Shown: in pieces, positions 9,763 through 18,813 of the stretch
Position numbering within the stretch: position 1 is the first letter of the stretch
Layout of the letters: every line of letters starts with the position of its first letter
Assembly: GCF_025153525.1 (NCBI RefSeq)
Contig: NZ_JANZNR010000002.1
Coordinates: forward strand, 496,001 to 560,000
DNA: 64,000 nt
From: Psychroserpens sp. SPM9
GTDB lineage: Bacteria > Bacteroidota > Bacteroidia > Flavobacteriales > Flavobacteriaceae
Direction of reading: 5' to 3'
Notes under the pieces: generated by a model
The model's database searches: none
Seen by the model: only the letters and a program-made list of their open reading frames with translations
Told to the model about the DNA's origin: nothing
Translations under genes and position numbers: made by a program

Positions 9763-10881
9763 ATGCAAAAAAAGATAGCACTAATAACGGGAGTTACAGG
9801 CCAAGATGGCGCCTATCTAAGTGAGTTCCTATTAAAAAAAGGATATATTGTTCACGGTATTAAACGAAGGTCTTCGCTTTTTAATACCGATAGAATTGAT
9901 CACCTTTATCAAGATCCTCATGAGGAAAATCAAAACTTCATTTTGCATTATGGCGATCTAACCGATAGTACTAATCTTATTCGAATAATTCAAGATGTAA
10001 AGCCAGATGAAATTTATAATCTTGCGGCAATGAGTCATGTTCATGTGTCTTTTGAAATACCAGAATACACAGCTAATGCCGATGGTGTTGGAACCTTGAG
10101 ATTGCTTGAAGCCATTAGGATTTTAGGTTTAGAAAAAACAACACGAATATATCAGGCATCAACGTCTGAATTATACGGTAAAGTACAAGAAGTACCACAA
10201 ACAGAAACCACTCCTTTTTACCCTAGAAGTCCGTATGCCGTAGCAAAAATGTATGCCTATTGGATTACGGTTAATTACCGCGAAGCCTATGGTATGTATG
10301 CTTGTAACGGCATTCTTTTTAATCATGAATCACCAATTCGAGGGGAAACATTTGTAACACGTAAGATTACCAGAGCAACTTCAAGAATTGCTTTAGGATT
10401 ACAAGACAAAGTTTACTTAGGAAACTTAGATGCTCAAAGAGATTGGGGACATGCAAAAGATTATATAAGAATGATGTGGATGATTTTACAAGCCGAAGAA
10501 CCTGAAGACTGGGTTATTGCAACCGGAAAAACCACAACAGTTCGTGATTTTGTAAGAATGAGTTTTAACCATGTTGGAATAGAATTAGAATTTAAAGGCG
10601 AAGGTTCAAACGAAAAGGGCTATGTTAAGTCCTGTAACAACGCCGATTATCAATTAGAGATAGGCAAAGAAGTTGTTGCAGTAGACGAAAAATACTATAG
10701 ACCAACCGAAGTCGACCTTCTTATTGGTGATGCTACTAAGGCAAAGGAAAAGTTAGGATGGGTTCCAGAATATGATTTACCTTCTTTAGTCAAAGACATG
10801 ATGTCAAGCGATATTAAATTGATGCAAAAACAGCAATTTCTTAAAGATGGTGGTTACAGAATAAAAAATTACTTTGAGTAA
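9763..10881 (+). CDS. gmd: GDP-mannose 4,6-dehydratase
   Basis: A 372-residue SDR enzyme of the usual length. It begins with the NADP-binding [15 protein letters not shown] loop, has GIKRRSS, the [10 protein letters not shown] active-site block and [10 protein letters not shown] with the catalytic Tyr-Lys. [21 protein letters not shown] is a hallmark of Gmd. It converts GDP-mannose to GDP-4-keto-6-deoxymannose, the precursor of GDP-L-fucose. It is six bases upstream of fcl. No GDP-mannose synthesis gene (manC) is in the window. Confidence 0.97.
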   Translation: MQKKIALITGVTGQDGAYLSEFLLKKGYIVHGIKRRSSLFNTDRIDHLYQDPHEENQNFILHYGDLTDSTNLIRIIQDVKPDEIYNLAAMSHVHVSFEIPEYTANADGVGTLRLLEAIRILGLEKTTRIYQASTSELYGKVQEVPQTETTPFYPRSPYAVAKMYAYWITVNYREAYGMYACNGILFNHESPIRGETFVTRKITRATSRIALGLQDKVYLGNLDAQRDWGHAKDYIRMMWMILQAEEPEDWVIATGKTTTVRDFVRMSFNHVGIELEFKGEGSNEKGYVKSCNNADYQLEIGKEVVAVDEKYYRPTEVDLLIGDATKAKEKLGWVPEYDLPSLVKDMMSSDIKLMQKQQFLKDGGYRIKNYFE

Positions 10882-10887
10882 TCATTT

Positions 10888-11934
10888 ATGAATAAGGAAG
10901 CTAAAATTTATGTTGCCGGCCACAGAGGCTTAGTGGGAAGTGCATTATTAGAAAACCTTCAAGAGAAAGGCTATCATAATATCATCACAAGAACTCATAA
11001 GGAACTGGATCTTACAAACCAAGTTGATGTCGCCAAGTTTTTTGAAATTGAAACACCCGAATACGTGTTTTTGGCTGCTGCAAAAGTAGGCGGTATTGTA
11101 GCAAACAATACCTACAGAGCTGATTTTATTTATGACAACATGATGATTCAAAACAATGTGATTCATCAAAGTTATGTACATGGTGTTAAAAAGCTTTTAT
11201 TTTTAGGAAGTACTTGTATTTACCCTAAAAATGCTCCTCAACCCATGAAAGAAGAGTATCTACTAACAGATACTTTAGAATATACGAACGAACCTTATGC
11301 CATTGCAAAAATTGCAGGTATAAAAATGTGTGAAAGTTATAATTTACAATATGGCACTAACTTCATTTCGGTTATGCCTACCAATTTGTATGGTCCAAAT
11401 GATAATTTTGATTTAGAAAAATCACACGTATTACCAGCGCTTATTAGAAAAATCCATTTGGCGAAACTTTTAAATGAAGACCGCTATGATGAGGTTTTAG
11501 CAGATACGGGGTTTTCAACAATTGAGGAAGCTAAAACATTTTTATCTGGCTTTGGTGTTTCTAAAGCTCATGTTGAAATTTGGGGTTCAGGACAACCAAG
11601 ACGTGAGTTTCTTTGGTCTAAAGATATGGCAGATGCTTGTGTGTTCATTATGGAGAACAGAGACTTTAAGGATACCTTTTCTGAAGACCAAAACGACATA
11701 AGAAACACACATATTAATATTGGTACAGGAGAAGATATTTCTATTAAAGAATTAGCTGAAATGATAAAAACCATAGTAGGTTTTAAAGGCGAACTGATTT
11801 ATAACACGAATAAACCTGACGGAACACTTAGAAAATTAACCGATGTGTCTAAGCTAAATGCTTTAGGCTGGAAACACAAAGTGTCATTAGAAAACGGAAT
11901 TAAGAAAATGTATGATTGGTATGGAACTAAATAA
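10888..11934 (+). CDS. fcl: GDP-L-fucose synthase
   Basis: A 348-residue epimerase/reductase (WcaG) with the [10 protein letters not shown] cofactor loop, the [20 protein letters not shown] active-site region and YAIAKIAG as the catalytic motif. Compared with the ~320-residue E. coli enzyme there is an insertion at about residues 190-225 (NEDRYDEV...[11 protein letters not shown]), which I recall from Bacteroidota homologues. It completes GDP-L-fucose synthesis after gmd. Its 3' end overlaps the start of cysQ by 14 bases, which ties fucose and sulfate-activation genes into one transcript. Confidence 0.96.
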   Translation: MNKEAKIYVAGHRGLVGSALLENLQEKGYHNIITRTHKELDLTNQVDVAKFFEIETPEYVFLAAAKVGGIVANNTYRADFIYDNMMIQNNVIHQSYVHGVKKLLFLGSTCIYPKNAPQPMKEEYLLTDTLEYTNEPYAIAKIAGIKMCESYNLQYGTNFISVMPTNLYGPNDNFDLEKSHVLPALIRKIHLAKLLNEDRYDEVLADTGFSTIEEAKTFLSGFGVSKAHVEIWGSGQPRREFLWSKDMADACVFIMENRDFKDTFSEDQNDIRNTHINIGTGEDISIKELAEMIKTIVGFKGELIYNTNKPDGTLRKLTDVSKLNALGWKHKVSLENGIKKMYDWYGTK

Positions 11935-12721
11935 AAACTTACAAATTGCAATCGATGCCTCATTAAAAGCAGGTGAAGTTATAATGGAGGTCTATGATAC
12001 TGCTTTTGATGTAGAAATTAAAGATGATAAATCGCCACTTACTCAAGCCGATAAAAAAGCTAATGATGTAATCAACTCTTTTTTACAACCAACACCTGTG
12101 CCTATAATTAGTGAAGAGAATAAGCAAATTGATTTTAATGTTAGAAAGCAATGGGATACCTGCTGGATTGTAGATCCTGTAGATGGTACAAAAGAATTTA
12201 TAAAGCGAAATGGTGAATTCACAGTTAATATTGCTTTGGTTCATAAAGGCGTGCCTCAATTAGGTGTCATTTATGTGCCCGCAACAAAAACACTTTATTT
12301 TGCAGATGTTGTAAAGGCGGAAGCATTTAAAGCAGAATTAACCTCACATCAAACGTCCTTAGAAGCGATATTACAACAGGCAAAACCATTACAAACGAAA
12401 CCAAGAACTAACAATATTGAGGTCGTTGGGAGCCGATCGCATATGAGTCAAGAAACCATGGATTTTGTTGAAGCCTTAAAAACCTCAGGAAGTGATGTTA
12501 CCATAGTTTCCAAAGGAAGCTCGCTTAAGTTTTGCCTTGTTGCCGAAGGAAATGCTGATATCTATCCAAGATTTGCTCCAACAATGGAATGGGATACTGC
12601 TGCAGGTCAGGCCATTTGCAATGCAGTTGGTGTTGATGTTATATCAAAAGAAACCGAAAAACCTTTACTCTATAACAAGGAAAATTTACTAAACCCCTGG
12701 TTTGTAGTTTCTAAGAACTAA
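11921..12721 (+). CDS. cysQ: 3'(2'),5'-bisphosphate nucleotidase CysQ
   Basis: A 266-residue inositol-monophosphatase-fold enzyme. The metal-binding motif [12 protein letters not shown] has D85 and D88, and the second metal motif is EWDTAAG near residue 224; a GSRSH motif is also typical of CysQ. It hydrolyses PAP (and PAPS) to AMP, removing the inhibitory by-product of sulfotransferases and PAPS reductase. I chose the ATG that overlaps fcl by 14 bases; an ATG three codons earlier is also possible. It leads a block of sulfate-activation genes, consistent with recycling of PAP made by the sulfotransferase 5 kb downstream. Confidence 0.95.
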   Translation: MELNKNLQIAIDASLKAGEVIMEVYDTAFDVEIKDDKSPLTQADKKANDVINSFLQPTPVPIISEENKQIDFNVRKQWDTCWIVDPVDGTKEFIKRNGEFTVNIALVHKGVPQLGVIYVPATKTLYFADVVKAEAFKAELTSHQTSLEAILQQAKPLQTKPRTNNIEVVGSRSHMSQETMDFVEALKTSGSDVTIVSKGSSLKFCLVAEGNADIYPRFAPTMEWDTAAGQAICNAVGVDVISKETEKPLLYNKENLLNPWFVVSKN

Positions 12722-12727
12722 CCCACT

Positions 12728-13183
12728 ATGACTGCTTATAAACAAGAGTCGCATATTAGAAGTATTCTCAAGGGAATTTCTTGGAGAATTGTTGCAACAA
12801 CAGATACTATTCTAGTTGTATTACTCATAACCTGTTTAACAGGGCATTGCAGTATTGAAAGCGCAATTAAAATTGGTTCCATTGAGTTTTTAATAAAGTT
12901 TTTAGTCTATTATGTTCACGAAAGAATCTGGCAAAGTCAGATGCTTAACAGAAGAACAGAAAAACATCAAACGCTTAAAAAAACAATTTCCTGGCGAATC
13001 ATAGCCACGACAATGACCTTTTTAATTTCTGGTTCTGTATTGAATGCTTTTGATGAAATAGCGTTATATATTGCACTTACAGAATTATTTACGAAATTCG
13101 CACTGTATTACCTTCATGAAAGACTGTGGCTAAAACTTCCTTTAGGTAGAATTAGAGAATACTTTTTCGGTAAAAAACAATAA
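12728..13183 (+). CDS. DUF2061 membrane protein, two tandem domains
   Basis: A 151-residue membrane protein made of two copies of the DUF2061 module. Copy one (about 8-70) and copy two (about 76-140) share the pattern K.ISWRI.ATT at the start and K(F)..YY.HER.W at the end, each with two hydrophobic helices. The function is unknown. It is tightly packed between cysQ (six bases) and cysC (one base), so it belongs to the sulfate-activation operon. A role in sulfate or nucleotide handling at the membrane is plausible but is only inferred from location. Confidence 0.88.
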   Translation: MTAYKQESHIRSILKGISWRIVATTDTILVVLLITCLTGHCSIESAIKIGSIEFLIKFLVYYVHERIWQSQMLNRRTEKHQTLKKTISWRIIATTMTFLISGSVLNAFDEIALYIALTELFTKFALYYLHERLWLKLPLGRIREYFFGKKQ

Positions 13184-13184
13184 C

Positions 13185-13787
13185 ATGTCAAAACATATCA
13201 TTCCACATAGCTATCAGGTTTCAAAAGCAAATAGGATCCAATCCAATCAACACAATTCATTTTTAATATGGTTTACAGGACTTTCTGGGTCAGGCAAATC
13301 AACCATTGCCAATCTGGTAGAAAAAAAACTATTTGAAAACGGTGTAAAAACCTATTCCTTAGATGGTGATAATATTAGAACAGGTATTAATAAAGACCTG
13401 TCGTTTGCTCCTGAACACCGAACAGAAAATATTAGAAGAATTGCTGAAGTTTCCAATTTAATGATCGATGCAGGTTTAGTTGTTTTGGCAGCTTTTGTAT
13501 CTCCTTATAAAAAAGATAGACAGAACATTAGAACTATCGTTAAAGATGTTAACTTTGTCGAGGTTTATATCAATACAAGTGTCGAAGAATGTGAGCGTAG
13601 AGATGTAAAAGGCTTGTACAAAAAAGCAAGAGCTGGAGAAATTAAGAACATGACCGGTATTTCGGCGCCATACGAAGCACCTGAAAACCCTGATATTGAA
13701 ATAAAAACAGAAAATGAATCCATTGAAGATTCTGTTCAAAAGATAGTAGATTTTATAACACCAAAATTACAACTCAACAATGAGTAA
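13185..13787 (+). CDS. cysC: Adenylyl-sulfate kinase (APS kinase)
   Basis: A 200-residue kinase with the P-loop GLSGSGKST at residues 32-40, the LDGDNIRTG substrate motif, HRTENIRRIAEV and the SPYKKDR segment. It phosphorylates APS at the 3' position to give PAPS, the sulfate donor for sulfotransferases. It stands alone rather than fused to CysN. The stop overlaps the start of cysD by eight bases. In an organism that reduces APS directly this step would not be needed for cysteine synthesis, so its presence here fits sulfation. Confidence 0.96.
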   Translation: MSKHIIPHSYQVSKANRIQSNQHNSFLIWFTGLSGSGKSTIANLVEKKLFENGVKTYSLDGDNIRTGINKDLSFAPEHRTENIRRIAEVSNLMIDAGLVVLAAFVSPYKKDRQNIRTIVKDVNFVEVYINTSVEECERRDVKGLYKKARAGEIKNMTGISAPYEAPENPDIEIKTENESIEDSVQKIVDFITPKLQLNNE

Positions 13788-14685
13788 GTATTATTTAAAT
13801 TATTTAGACGAATTAGAGAGTGAAGCCATTTTTATTTTACGTGAAGTCTGGGCTCAATTTGATAATCCCGTTATTTTATTTTCTGGCGGGAAAGACTCCA
13901 TTTTAGTAACGCACTTGGCAAAGAAAGCCTTTTATCCGGCTAAAATCCCTTTTCCTTTAATGCATGTAGACACTGGTCATAATTTTCCTGAAACTATTCA
14001 GTTTAGAGATGATATTATCAAAGATTTAGGCGTACAGCTTATTGTAGGTTCTGTTCAGGAGTCTATTGATGATGGTCGTGTTGCTGAAGAAAAAGGGAAG
14101 AATGCAACAAGAAACGCCTTACAAATCACCACGCTTCTAGATGCTATTGAGTCAAACAAAATTGATTGTGCCATTGGAGGTGGTCGAAGAGATGAAGAAA
14201 AAGCACGAGCAAAAGAACGTTTCTTTTCTCATCGTGATGATTTTGGGCAATGGGATCCAAAAAATCAACGTCCAGAACTCTGGAATATCTTTAACGGAAA
14301 GCATTTTGAAGGCGAGCACTTTAGAGCCTTTCCTATTAGTAACTGGACAGAAATGGATGTATGGAACTACATCAAACGCGAAAACATAGCCATTCCTTCA
14401 CTGTATTTTGCACATGAACGCGAAGTGGTTTGGAGACAGGATAGCTGGATCCCGAATTCTGAGTTTTTGATTCTTGAAGATCACGAAGAAATTGTCACAA
14501 AGAAAATTCGTTTTAGAACTTTAGGAGATATCACCATTACAGGAGGTATTGAGTCTGATGCAGATACCTTAGAAAAAATTGCCGATGAGGTTTCTGGAAT
14601 GCGTCAAACCGAAAGAGGAAATAGAAGCGATGATAAACGTTCAGAATCGGCCATGGAAGACAGAAAACGTCAAGGATATTTTTAA
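13780..14685 (+). CDS. cysD: Sulfate adenylyltransferase subunit 2
   Basis: A 301-residue PP-loop ATPase with the SGGKDS motif at residues 35-40, MHVDTGHNFPET, and the conserved GGRRDEEKARAKER and FGQWDPKNQRPELWN blocks typical of CysD. With CysN it forms the heterodimer that makes APS from ATP and sulfate, driven by GTP hydrolysis. It is eight bases inside the end of cysC and is followed after 13 bases by cysN, the usual order. Confidence 0.97.
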   Translation: MSKYYLNYLDELESEAIFILREVWAQFDNPVILFSGGKDSILVTHLAKKAFYPAKIPFPLMHVDTGHNFPETIQFRDDIIKDLGVQLIVGSVQESIDDGRVAEEKGKNATRNALQITTLLDAIESNKIDCAIGGGRRDEEKARAKERFFSHRDDFGQWDPKNQRPELWNIFNGKHFEGEHFRAFPISNWTEMDVWNYIKRENIAIPSLYFAHEREVVWRQDSWIPNSEFLILEDHEEIVTKKIRFRTLGDITITGGIESDADTLEKIADEVSGMRQTERGNRSDDKRSESAMEDRKRQGYF

Positions 14686-14698
14686 AAAAAAAGAAACA

Positions 14699-15952
14699 AT
14701 GTTAGACAACAATCAACTATTAAGATTTACAACTGCAGGAAGTGTCGATGATGGAAAAAGTACGTTAATAGGACGTTTATTATATGATTCTAAGTCCATT
14801 TTTGAAGACCAATTACAAGCCATAGAAACCACAAGTAAAAAGAAGGGTCATGATGGTGTTGACTTGGCACTTTTTACAGACGGTTTAAAAGACGAACGCG
14901 AACAAGGGATTACCATTGATGTAGCGTATCGTTATTTTACAACACCAAAGCGTAAATTTATAATTGCAGATACGCCAGGACATATTCAATATACTAGAAA
15001 CATGGTCACAGGAGCTTCTACAGCTAATGCTGCCATTATATTGGTTGATGCACGACATGGTGTCATAGAGCAAACTAAAAGACATTCATTTATTGCGTCC
15101 TTATTGCAAATTCCACATGTTATTGTGTGTATCAATAAAATGGATTTGGTGGATTATTCAGAAGAGGCTTACAATAAAGTGATTAATCAATTTGAAGAGT
15201 TTTCGTCTAAATTATTAGTTCATGACATTCGTTTTATTCCTATTAGTGCCCTCAATGGTGATAATGTTGTAAACCGATCAGAAAACATGACTTGGTATCA
15301 AGGCGCTCCATTATTACACACTTTAGAAACCATGCATATAAGTAGTGATATTAATAAAGTAGATGCTAGGTTTCCAGTACAAACCGTTTTGCGACCTCAA
15401 AGTGAAGCGCATAGAGATTATAGAGGTTATGCTGGGAGAGTTGCAAGTGGTATTTTTAGGGTTGGTGATGAGGTTACAGTTATGCCTTCTGGATTTACTT
15501 CAAAAATAAAAACCATAGACACGTTAGATCAAACACTATCAGAAGCTCATGCACCAATGTCTGTTTCTATAACCTTAGAAGATGATATTGATATTAGCCG
15601 TGGCGACATGATTGTACGTTCAAATAATAAACCAGAACCATCTCAGGATATTGAAGTGATGTTGTGTTGGCTAAATAATAGTCCGGCAAAACCAAGAGCT
15701 AAATATAGTATTCGTCATACAAGCAACGAACAAAAAGCCATGATAAAAGAAGTGGTTTATAAAATCAATATCGAAAGTTTAGATCGTAATACTGAAGATA
15801 AGGATCTTAAAATGAATGATATTTCTAAGGTTAAAATTAGAACAACAAAACCAATAATGGTTGACGCTTACAGAGAAAACCGAACAACGGGAAGTATTAT
15901 CTTAATAGATGATACAACCAATGAAACTGTAGCGGCTGGAATGATTGTTTAA
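14699..15952 (+). CDS. cysN: Sulfate adenylyltransferase subunit 1
   Basis: A 417-residue translational-GTPase-like protein. GTP-binding motifs are visible: GSVDDGKST (residues 14-22), DTPGHIQYTRNM, and NKMDL. The C-terminal half has the beta-barrel domains of the EF-Tu family. It couples GTP hydrolysis to APS formation by CysD. I chose the ATG that gives MLDNNQLLRF; an in-frame upstream extension would overlap cysD and is not needed. There is no C-terminal APS kinase domain, in agreement with a separate cysC. Confidence 0.97.
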   Translation: MLDNNQLLRFTTAGSVDDGKSTLIGRLLYDSKSIFEDQLQAIETTSKKKGHDGVDLALFTDGLKDEREQGITIDVAYRYFTTPKRKFIIADTPGHIQYTRNMVTGASTANAAIILVDARHGVIEQTKRHSFIASLLQIPHVIVCINKMDLVDYSEEAYNKVINQFEEFSSKLLVHDIRFIPISALNGDNVVNRSENMTWYQGAPLLHTLETMHISSDINKVDARFPVQTVLRPQSEAHRDYRGYAGRVASGIFRVGDEVTVMPSGFTSKIKTIDTLDQTLSEAHAPMSVSITLEDDIDISRGDMIVRSNNKPEPSQDIEVMLCWLNNSPAKPRAKYSIRHTSNEQKAMIKEVVYKINIESLDRNTEDKDLKMNDISKVKIRTTKPIMVDAYRENRTTGSIILIDDTTNETVAAGMIV

Positions 15953-15962
15953 TGTTTTTGAT

Positions 15963-16475
15963 ATGAATAGAATAGCTTTAATATTATGTGTTCTCTTTTT
16001 TATGTCATGCTCTGAAAAGAAAAGCAGTAAAAAAGAAGTGCCTACCATTGTTGAAAAAAAGGAACTTATTGTAAAAGTTTATTTAAAAACAGATGTTGAG
16101 GATGTTTTTAGCATAAGAATGGATAATATTCAAGTAGATGAATTTCAAAAGAAGAATATATTTATTAGAGAAACGATACCACTTTCAACAGGCTACGAAA
16201 GTATAACGGCTAATTTTGGGCCCAATAATTTTTCTAAGCATATTCATTTTGGTTTAGGAAAAAAATTAAAAACAGTTGATTTAAAAACAATTGAGTTTAC
16301 CTATAAGGGAAATACATTAACAATCACAAAAGAGAACTTTAATGATTACCTACAGGTAAATGATTCTGCTGAGCTTAATTTAGAAGATTTCAGTATTAAT
16401 ACAAAAAACGTGATAGCCAACAAGAATCCTGAGATTAGTGTAAAATATTCAACCATACAATTTCTAAGTAAATAA
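15963..16475 (+). CDS. Hypothetical lipoprotein
   Basis: A 170-residue protein with a lipoprotein signal peptide; the lipobox FMSC puts the lipidated Cys at position 16, followed by a lysine/serine-rich linker. The rest is beta-rich with no motif I recognise. An upstream TTG in frame is possible, but the ATG gives a much better signal peptide. It sits 10 bases after cysN and before the flippase, so it may act on or near the polysaccharide at the cell surface. The function is unknown. Confidence 0.75.
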   Translation: MNRIALILCVLFFMSCSEKKSSKKEVPTIVEKKELIVKVYLKTDVEDVFSIRMDNIQVDEFQKKNIFIRETIPLSTGYESITANFGPNNFSKHIHFGLGKKLKTVDLKTIEFTYKGNTLTITKENFNDYLQVNDSAELNLEDFSINTKNVIANKNPEISVKYSTIQFLSK

Positions 16476-16539
16476 ACAATTTACGAATTCTAATCACTAA
16501 TTAGGTGTCTGGGGTTAAAAACAAACAAATATAAAAGCT

Positions 16540-17778
16540 GTGATTAAGAAAATTAAAAGTGTTTTTAACCGAGCTTCTATTCCCATTGTTGAAATATTTT
16601 CTAAAGCAATATCTTTTGTAAATATACTCCTCTTAATAAGGGTTGTAAATATTTATGAATATGCAGATTATTCGTATGCTTTGGCAATTGTTCTATGGAC
16701 CTCCATTTTAATGGATGGAGGGATAAATAACTATATTTATAATAAATGCCTTAACAGAGAAAAAGAAGGAATAAATCAACTATATACAGCTCGATTTTTT
16801 TTGTCTATCATTGTTATTACGGCTCTAGGACTGTTTTTTTACATTACAAATCCAGATTTTTATATAGTTATAACATTACTTAGTGTAATTATTTATTTTA
16901 CATCTACATCCTCGCTTATTAAGATGTTATCTAGAGGTTTAGGATATTCTAAAGTCGATTTACTTTCTATAGTTTTAGAACCCTTATTAAAGTTAATTTT
17001 ATTGACAATAATATACTTTACTAAGGACTATTTTAGCTATAACCTAATAATTGTTTTGACATTGTATTTGTTAGCAAGTGTCGTAGCGTTTATTTTAAAC
17101 AAAAAGTATTTGTCAACATATTTTAGTTTAAAGGTTTTATATGGTCAAACGAAAGATATTCTACAATTAATAAATAAAGCACTTACTCAGTCAAAATATT
17201 ACTTATTATATTTTCTGATGTTTATAGGGATTATGAGAATGGATTTCGTTTTTATAGAGAAGTTTGCAGCCAAAACAGAGTTAGCTATCTTTTCTAGTGC
17301 TTTTAGTATTTATCAAGTGGCTCAGTTATTTTTCTTTTCTATTATAACGTCACAGTTTTTGAAAATAGTTAAAAACACCTATAAAAGCCTTGGATTTATA
17401 TTTTCATTAATTGTACTTATCGGAATATTTATTTCTGCCCTATCACCTTTTGTTTATGAAATATTATTCCCTGAAGAGTACGAATCTGGGCAAAAAGCAT
17501 TGCGGTATTTAGTATTTGCTTTAATTCCATCAGTATTCGTGTTTTTCATGATTACAAGAAACAACTACTTAAACAAAACAAAAAGAAATTTTATAGCATT
17601 GCTTATAGTTTTCATTATAAAAATTACAGTATACTCAGTGGTTCAATCTTCAAGTATATACTTTTATTGTACAGTGATAGGTATTATTGAAACAATAGCT
17701 TTAATTTTTCTTATAACAGATTATTATTTTATATTAAAGACTGATAAAACGATTAGAAATAAAGTAAACGATTTATGA
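16540..17778 (+). CDS. Polysaccharide flippase (Wzx-like)
   Basis: A 412-residue protein with about 12 hydrophobic segments spread over its length and a basic N-terminus, the pattern of the MATE/PST (Wzx) superfamily. Such proteins flip undecaprenyl-linked repeat units across the inner membrane. The start is GTG; no ATG lies near the correct N-terminus. The stop overlaps the sulfotransferase start (ATGA), so the two are translationally coupled. Family assignment rests on topology and context rather than on a sharp motif. Confidence 0.85.
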   Translation: MIKKIKSVFNRASIPIVEIFSKAISFVNILLLIRVVNIYEYADYSYALAIVLWTSILMDGGINNYIYNKCLNREKEGINQLYTARFFLSIIVITALGLFFYITNPDFYIVITLLSVIIYFTSTSSLIKMLSRGLGYSKVDLLSIVLEPLLKLILLTIIYFTKDYFSYNLIIVLTLYLLASVVAFILNKKYLSTYFSLKVLYGQTKDILQLINKALTQSKYYLLYFLMFIGIMRMDFVFIEKFAAKTELAIFSSAFSIYQVAQLFFFSIITSQFLKIVKNTYKSLGFIFSLIVLIGIFISALSPFVYEILFPEEYESGQKALRYLVFALIPSVFVFFMITRNNYLNKTKRNFIALLIVFIIKITVYSVVQSSSIYFYCTVIGIIETIALIFLITDYYFILKTDKTIRNKVNDL

Positions 17779-18773
17779 ATTTTAATCCATTTTTTATTGT
17801 TGGAGTACAGCGTTCAGGGACAACGCTATTAAGGTTACTTTTAAATGCGCATTCTGAAATTGCGATTCCTGAAGAAGCTAGTTTTTTAAAACCGTTGTTA
17901 AAAACGAAATGGACAAGAACACCTATTTCTGGAGAAAAGAAAGAAAAATTAGTTAATTATCTTAGGAAGAACGAACAGTTTATATTGTGGAATTTTGACA
18001 GAGAACCTTTACTTCGTGAAATCGAAAATAAAGAATCTACAACCATAAAAGAAATCATGGAAATCATGTATTCTGCTTATGCAGCTCATGAAAATAAATC
18101 AAGCTGGGGCGACAAAAGTTTGTTTTTTGGAGCGATGGATTTAATATATGAAATGTTTCCTAATGCTAAATTTATCCATATTGTGAGAGATGGAAGAGAT
18201 GTATTTTTTAGTTGGAGGAAAATGGATGCCAATAAATCACATCCAACGGTTATGGCTTTAGACTGGAAGTTCAAAATTCGATTCATAGAAAAATCAATGA
18301 AGAATATTCCGAGTTCGAGTATGAAAATAATTCGGTACGAAGACCTGTTAGATAAGCCAGAAGAAATATTAAGAGAAACATGTAAATTTCTCGATATCGA
18401 ATTTGAGGAAAGCATGTTAGCATTTCATCAATCGAGTAATAAATACATTGGAAAACACCATTCAGACTTAATATTCAAAAAAATAGATAAATCGAATTCC
18501 AATAAATGGAAGGTGCTTCTCACAGCTACTGAAACTAAGCTATACCAAATGATAGCAGCCAAAACGCTGAAAAAATATGGTTATGAGCTTATGGACAAAA
18601 GATTAAGTCTTAAACATATTTTCCTTTTCATTAAAGATATAATTATAGGCTTGCCTAAACGTATCATAGAACTCATTAAAGTACGTTTAGCCTTTAGACG
18701 AGCAATTTATAAAGGCGAGGCAACTAAAACCATTACGGTGGGAGAATTACCTGAAGGGAAGTACTCTAAATAG
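17775..18773 (+). CDS. Sulfotransferase family protein
   Basis: A 332-residue protein with both PAPS-binding signatures: the 5'-phosphosulfate loop GVQRSGTTLLRLLL (R13 to T17) at the N-terminus, and the 3'-phosphate motif IVRDGRDVFFSW at residues 136-147. These define the Sulfotransfer_1/3 families, which move sulfate from PAPS to a hydroxyl or amine. The acceptor is not visible from sequence; its place between a flippase and a polymerase, downstream of a full PAPS-making block, points to a sugar of the locus polysaccharide. It has no signal peptide, so it would act in the cytoplasm on lipid-linked units. Confidence 0.92.
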   Translation: MNFNPFFIVGVQRSGTTLLRLLLNAHSEIAIPEEASFLKPLLKTKWTRTPISGEKKEKLVNYLRKNEQFILWNFDREPLLREIENKESTTIKEIMEIMYSAYAAHENKSSWGDKSLFFGAMDLIYEMFPNAKFIHIVRDGRDVFFSWRKMDANKSHPTVMALDWKFKIRFIEKSMKNIPSSSMKIIRYEDLLDKPEEILRETCKFLDIEFEESMLAFHQSSNKYIGKHHSDLIFKKIDKSNSNKWKVLLTATETKLYQMIAAKTLKKYGYELMDKRLSLKHIFLFIKDIIIGLPKRIIELIKVRLAFRRAIYKGEATKTITVGELPEGKYSK

Positions 18774-18813
18774 TGTACGTGTAGCTTCTACAATCAATAA
18801 GAATGGCATCTAA

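Noticed and set aside
14579-14698. Longer N-terminal form of CysN
   Set aside because: It would overlap cysD by more than 100 bases and adds residues not present in the family; the ATG at MLDNNQLL fits better.
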